This document shows positions 60,028 through 64,000 of a stretch of DNA of 64,000 nt, piece by piece; positions within the stretch are counted from its first letter, which is position 1; each line of letters begins with the position of its first letter. This stretch comes from Atherinomorus stipes. Its lineage: Eukaryota; Chordata; Actinopteri; Atheriniformes; Atherinidae. The DNA lies in the NCBI GenBank assembly GCA_023101725.1, contig JALJCO010001098.1, forward strand, positions 1,302,001 to 1,366,000, read 5' to 3'. The translations under genes and the position numbers were made by a program. The notes beneath the pieces are model-generated. The model did no database searches. It saw nothing but the letters and a program-made list of their open reading frames with translations, and had not been told where the DNA came from.

Positions 60028-60284
60028 GGTATCTGGAGATTCCAATTTTTATCTGTTAGAGATGAGTGTGCACATAAGCAGAAATGTACAGGAGAAAACC
60101 CTCAATAAACCTTGTTTTTACATTTTTAGAACAGTCATTTGCTGAAGTTACTGTAGCTGCAGTAAAAGCAGTTTTATGCAAGATCAAGTTAAGTCCAAAT
60201 TTCTGATTGTTTTGATGTGTAGAACTGGGACAAATTGAGTTTCAACTAGATAGAAACTAACCTGATTTACATCATCTGGGTGCG

Positions 60285-60890
60285 TTCAACAAGTACACGC
60301 GGGGGCGTTCCCTTTCCTCACGCACTCCATCTGAGTAAGGCGACAGTTATAGGTGATTTCGTCTGGTTAGAGAATAATAGGAGCCAATCACTAATCGCGG
60401 GTGGGACTTTTGAAGGATGGGCGGCGTTTTGGCCGGATGTGATGTAGAAGCACAGGCGACAGCAGTGTAGTCAGTCAGTTATTTCAGACAACAACAATCA
60501 TGGCGGCTTGCCGTAGGAATCAGAGCGACGAAATTGATTTGGCTATTTCCACTTCGTTCACAGACTGTACACCGCTCGTACTAGCTGTCGCCGCCGCCGC
60601 CATGTTGTTTGACTGAAGCTTTTTGAGCTTGATAACATGTTTTGATAACTCGATCCTCTATGCGTGGTGGCTCTGGTGTCGCTCTGAGTTGCGTCACGGG
60701 TTGCGTCATTCGGTTCAACGTGAGTGGCTGAAGTAGCGTGTCAGTCAAGATGACGGACAGATCTTCTATCCAATCACATGCAAGAGTTTTAGAAAAAAAA
60801 GACTAATTTGAAATGACATCGGGTTAACTCCCTCCCCAGATGGTATTGCAAATACCAGGTGGCGGGAGTCAGGTTAGATAGAAACACCCT
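60285..60890. mobile_element. Fish repeat with promoter-like and ATG-led stretch
   Basis: It begins near GTGCGTTCAACAAGTACACG and ends near CAGATGGTATTGCAAATACC. The GC-rich interior has a GCCGCCGCCGCCATG run and an open frame at 60500-60616. The termini are not firmly located. Confidence 0.4.
60500..60616 (+). pseudogene. 38-codon frame in repeat, possible captured first exon
   Basis: It starts MAACRRNQSDEIDLAISTSF and ends with an Ala run and MLFD before a stop. The start context and GC content look like a first coding exon, but there is no continuation. The source is unknown. Confidence 0.25.
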
Positions 60891-61099
60891 TCAACCCGCA
60901 AAATCACAAAATGCAAGTTAAAATTTATTTTAGTCAACATAAATAAAGACTCACTGGCCAGTTTAGCAGGTGCTGACTGAAGAAAATGATTTTAGTTGCT
61001 TCCCTTGAGCTCTATTTCATGATGTTTCATCCATCAGCTGCATGCTTACTTTGGGACATCGAACTCTGGTCTTAATGGCCCTTTCTCCTGCAAGTTTTA

Positions 61100-61535
61100 G
61101 GGCTGGGACATACTTGCTGTGTACGCAAAGGTTCACACAAGCAGTCTGCGTCGTCTGTGAATGTACTTGCTGTGGCACGTCGCAGCCAAAACACCCAATA
61201 CTGGAGGTCACTGCAAGGAGCAGTACACAGTCCTTGGACATTGAAACTGCGAAAAGGTCAATCTGCCAGTCAGATTGTATTTCCGTGGCATATGTCAAAG
61301 ATAAAGGTCTTTTGTGAAGAAAAAAAAAAAACAAAAACAAAAAACGTGTGTGTCACAGGAGGAAAAATCCTATAAATGCTAAAAGGCATGAGCACGTCGA
61401 GCATTCAAGTCAATATTGCACCACACACACACTGAATGTTGCCTCGCGTCAACGCATGTGACTTATGTGCTGGGAACACGTGGGCGCCATGATGCGTATG
61501 TGGACGCGTTGCTAGCAGCAAGTATATTCCAGCCC
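61100..61535. mobile_element. Harbinger-like MITE with TTA target duplication
   Basis: GGGCTGGGACATACTTGCTG and CAGCAAGTATATTCCAGCCC are inverted ends. TTA flanks both sides (61097-61099 and 61536-61538), as in PIF/Harbinger elements. Confidence 0.75.
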
Positions 61536-61539
61536 TTAG

Positions 61540-62475
61540 ATGTTTCCTTGCTTCCGCACACTTGTCTAATGCTGCTTTGGTCAGTCAGCTAATCGGTGTC
61601 CTTGTTTCTGTCATGTTTGTCTTCAGATTTGCATGTTTTGGTTTTGTGTATCTGTTTGTTGTCCATCCCAGATGTTCTCAGTTGCCCATTCCGTGCAGTA
61701 GGAGCTTTAAAAAGGTTTATATTTGGACAAGTAGGCATGTTTTCCTAAATCTAAGTGGCTCTCAGTGCCTAACAGTGTTCAAGAAGTAAACCGTGATTCA
61801 AAACAAATGTTAAGTTTAAGTCCCACTCCAGTCATTATTAACCTTTTATGACCAGAGGTCCTCCAGGACTTTCAGACCAGATGGTGTCAGACTGTCAAAA
61901 AGGCTAATTTGGAGATCTCGACTTAACTGCCTGTTGAAAATTTTTGTTCTGCTTCCCTTTTTATTAGAGTTGACCTTTGCAGAGAAAATACTCACATGTT
62001 GTAATATTTAGAGTTACAGTTGTATCATTCCAGAGGGAGATTCATATTAATCCTGAAAGTGTTTGTATTTTATTTTAGGGAAGCCCGAAACTTTTCAAAT
62101 TTGTGCTTCATTCATTTATTCTTCACCAACAACATATGCACTTCTGACTAGTGTTTACTTTGATTCCAAAACTGTTCAAATAGACATTTTCACTGCAAAG
62201 ATATGGTCCCTTCATTATAGCTGTGCAAGTTTTTGAGCAGAGGCCTGATAAAAGATATGGGGCTTAAAGCAGATAGAAAAAACCCCAAAACAAACTGGAC
62301 TACACTTACCACACAGAGGATCTGACACATATTGCTAGAGTAAATGTGGAATGCACTTTCAGCTCAGTTTGTCTTACCAGGTAAAAAGAAATAATCCCAC
62401 AACTATGATGTAGCACTTTAAAAACAACACTGGTGACCAAAGTTAATAAATGATAAGGTGAGAAGCTTGGTCGTC
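61540..62475. other. Intergenic, nothing recognised
   Basis: No feature is supported. Confidence 0.5.
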
Positions 62476-62812
62476 TGGGAGGGGCTAAGGGTAGAAGAAC
62501 CACTACTCCTTTGCATTGAGAGAAGCCAGATGAGGTGGCTCAGGTGTCTGGTTGCCTCCTGGACACCTCTTTGGTGAGGTATTACCGGCATGTCTCACCA
62601 AAAAGGGACCCTATGGAAGACCGAGGACACACTGGAGGGGTGACGTCTCTTAGGCCTGAGAACACTTCAGGATCCCCCCCAGACAAGAAAGAAGAAGTGG
62701 CGAGGCAAAGGGAAATCTGGGTTTCTGTGCTCAGGCTGCTGCTCTGCGACATGACCCCAGAGAAGTGGATGGATGGATGGATGGATGGATGGATGGATGG
62801 ATGGATGGATGA
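62476..62812 (+). mobile_element. Rex3/RTE-like LINE, 3' end with GATG tail
   Basis: It reads AGATGAGGTGGCTCAGGTGT, then GACCGAGGACACACTGGAGG and ends in (GGAT)n at 62767-62812. The translated blocks resemble the C-terminus of RTE-type reverse transcriptase with frameshifts, and a GATG tail is typical of fish Rex3. It is a 5'-truncated dead copy. Confidence 0.7.
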
Positions 62813-62828
62813 TAGAATTAAAAGGAAA

Positions 62829-62960
62829 TGGTTAATGAATGAATGAATGAATGAAATTTATTTATAAAGCACTTTTCATACAAATGTAGCACAAAGTGCT
62901 TTACATATTAAAAACAATATTTCAATAAAAAGACAAAATGACGAACAATTACATAGGTCA
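62829..62960. mobile_element. (AATG)n and retroposon 3' end
   Basis: GAATGAATGAATGAATG runs into AAATTTATTTATAAAGCACT and CAAAGTGCTTTACATATT, a common fish LINE/SINE tail in reverse orientation. Confidence 0.5.
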
Positions 62961-64000
62961 GTAAACAGAGAAGGAAAGGTTAAGAGGTATACTCGTTTCA
63001 TTAAGGGTATACAATTCATCTTTTACACTTCAAGCTGGGAACAGGTTTCAAAGGGTTAATTCCATAAAAACTTATGTGTGCCTCAAAATGCAGATGTATA
63101 TTTGAACGTTTTTAGCCTTTTTAAAAAATCAGTGCATAAAAAATAGTTGCACAAATCAACATACACAAATTTAGGATCAGTTCCATCAGTTTTCTGTCTG
63201 GAACAGGTTGACTCCTCATTTCTTAGGGTAGGTGGTCCTCTCAAAGTTCAAAGCAAAACTATCGTCCGTCATAGCATTGATAAAGCTTTTACTCATGTAA
63301 AAGCCCTCAGATCTCGTTAGCAGAACTTTCAAAACTGATAATAAGCCCATTCAAGGTGCCGTAAGACTGTATTCCTGTTGTAATGACAGTTGTCTCTCAG
63401 TGTTAATCAATGAAATGTTTGCAGTGACAGATGAGCTCAGAGAAGGCACGCTGCCTGGACTTTGTTTTGTTTTCATTAAGTAGCGGTTGAGCCGCTGGTT
63501 TTGCTGCTTCAACACACGTGACTCACATTAATAGCTCATTAACAGGCTTGTGCAGGCTTTGACAACAAGTTGTTGAGGAGTTGCATTTAATAAGAGTCAG
63601 GGAGAAGTCTTAAAACCTGCAGGACAGTGGACCCTCGAGGATCGGGATTGGACATTGCTGATCTGGGTGTGAGAAGTGAAAGCTTTACTGGCAGGGTGGA
63701 AAGTTACTCCACAGCTTTATTACAGAAACTGGTTGATTCCATGCCCAGACATTGTGAAACGGGAAAAGACCACAAAGAAGGATTTTTGAGAGGAAACATG
63801 AAAAACACGTTTCTAGCAATGCCACTGAATTAAAATGCTATGGAAAGCTACTGTATAATGGAATGAAGGAAAAATGAAAACACAACACAGCTGGTGCAGC
63901 TGGTGGACACATCTGGATATACTATTAGAAGCTTGAGGTGATGCGTCATTACTCCATCTCTGATGACTAGAAAACTTTTAGACCAAACTCCAAACAGAGG
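62961..64000. other. Intergenic to window end
   Basis: No gene is supported. CCTGCAGGACAGTGGACCCT near 63618 followed by TCGAGGATC is the terminus-like part of a hAT MITE. The remainder is unrecognised. Confidence 0.45.

Noticed and set aside
1..64000. CRISPR arrays, operons, phage or bacterial genes
   Set aside because: No spaced direct repeats of CRISPR type, no ribosome-binding sites with gene chains; all evidence points to a vertebrate genome.

Overview
The window is nuclear DNA of a ray-finned (teleost) fish. The signs are AT-rich sequence, multi-exon genes with GT-AG introns, a vertebrate-type chitin synthase and a chemoattractant-type GPCR. The repeat load is typical of fish: Tc1 elements, hAT, TTAA-flanked and CACTA-like miniature transposons (MITEs), Harbinger, Rex3-like LINE ends and a tRNA-headed SINE. 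The species cannot be named from sequence alone. Nothing here is bacterial: no operons and no CRISPR.

Layout. At 1-10.6 kb is the 3' part of a chitin synthase gene on the + strand: 18 coding exons, 857 codons in the window, with the 5' exons beyond the left edge. Its catalytic core, five-helix membrane block, two-helix C-terminal block and acidic tail can all be read, and a polyadenylation signal follows. At 18.6-21.8 kb, on the - strand and convergent with it, is a complete two-coding-exon class A GPCR of 364 residues in the formyl-peptide / chemerin / C3a / CRTH2 receptor clade. A 5' non-coding exon must lie further right; one 20-nt segment near 47.47 kb with good splice sites is a weak candidate.

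From about 22 kb to the end I see no further host coding gene that I can support. The region is a mosaic of transposon copies, many nested, between stretches of plain AT-rich DNA. Several insertions have exact target-site duplications: 8 bp for hAT elements at 23.0, 25.2, 49.8 and 55.8 kb, and TTAA for at least seven MITEs.

The most notable items are: the chitin synthase in a vertebrate; a TTAA MITE family whose three copies keep a related basic reading frame; a rearranged MITE in which a TTAA-bounded half appears inverted; several MITEs carrying short ATG-led frames that look like captured first exons; a composite hAT subfamily carrying an embedded palindromic element; and a local tandem duplication at 30.7-31.5 kb.
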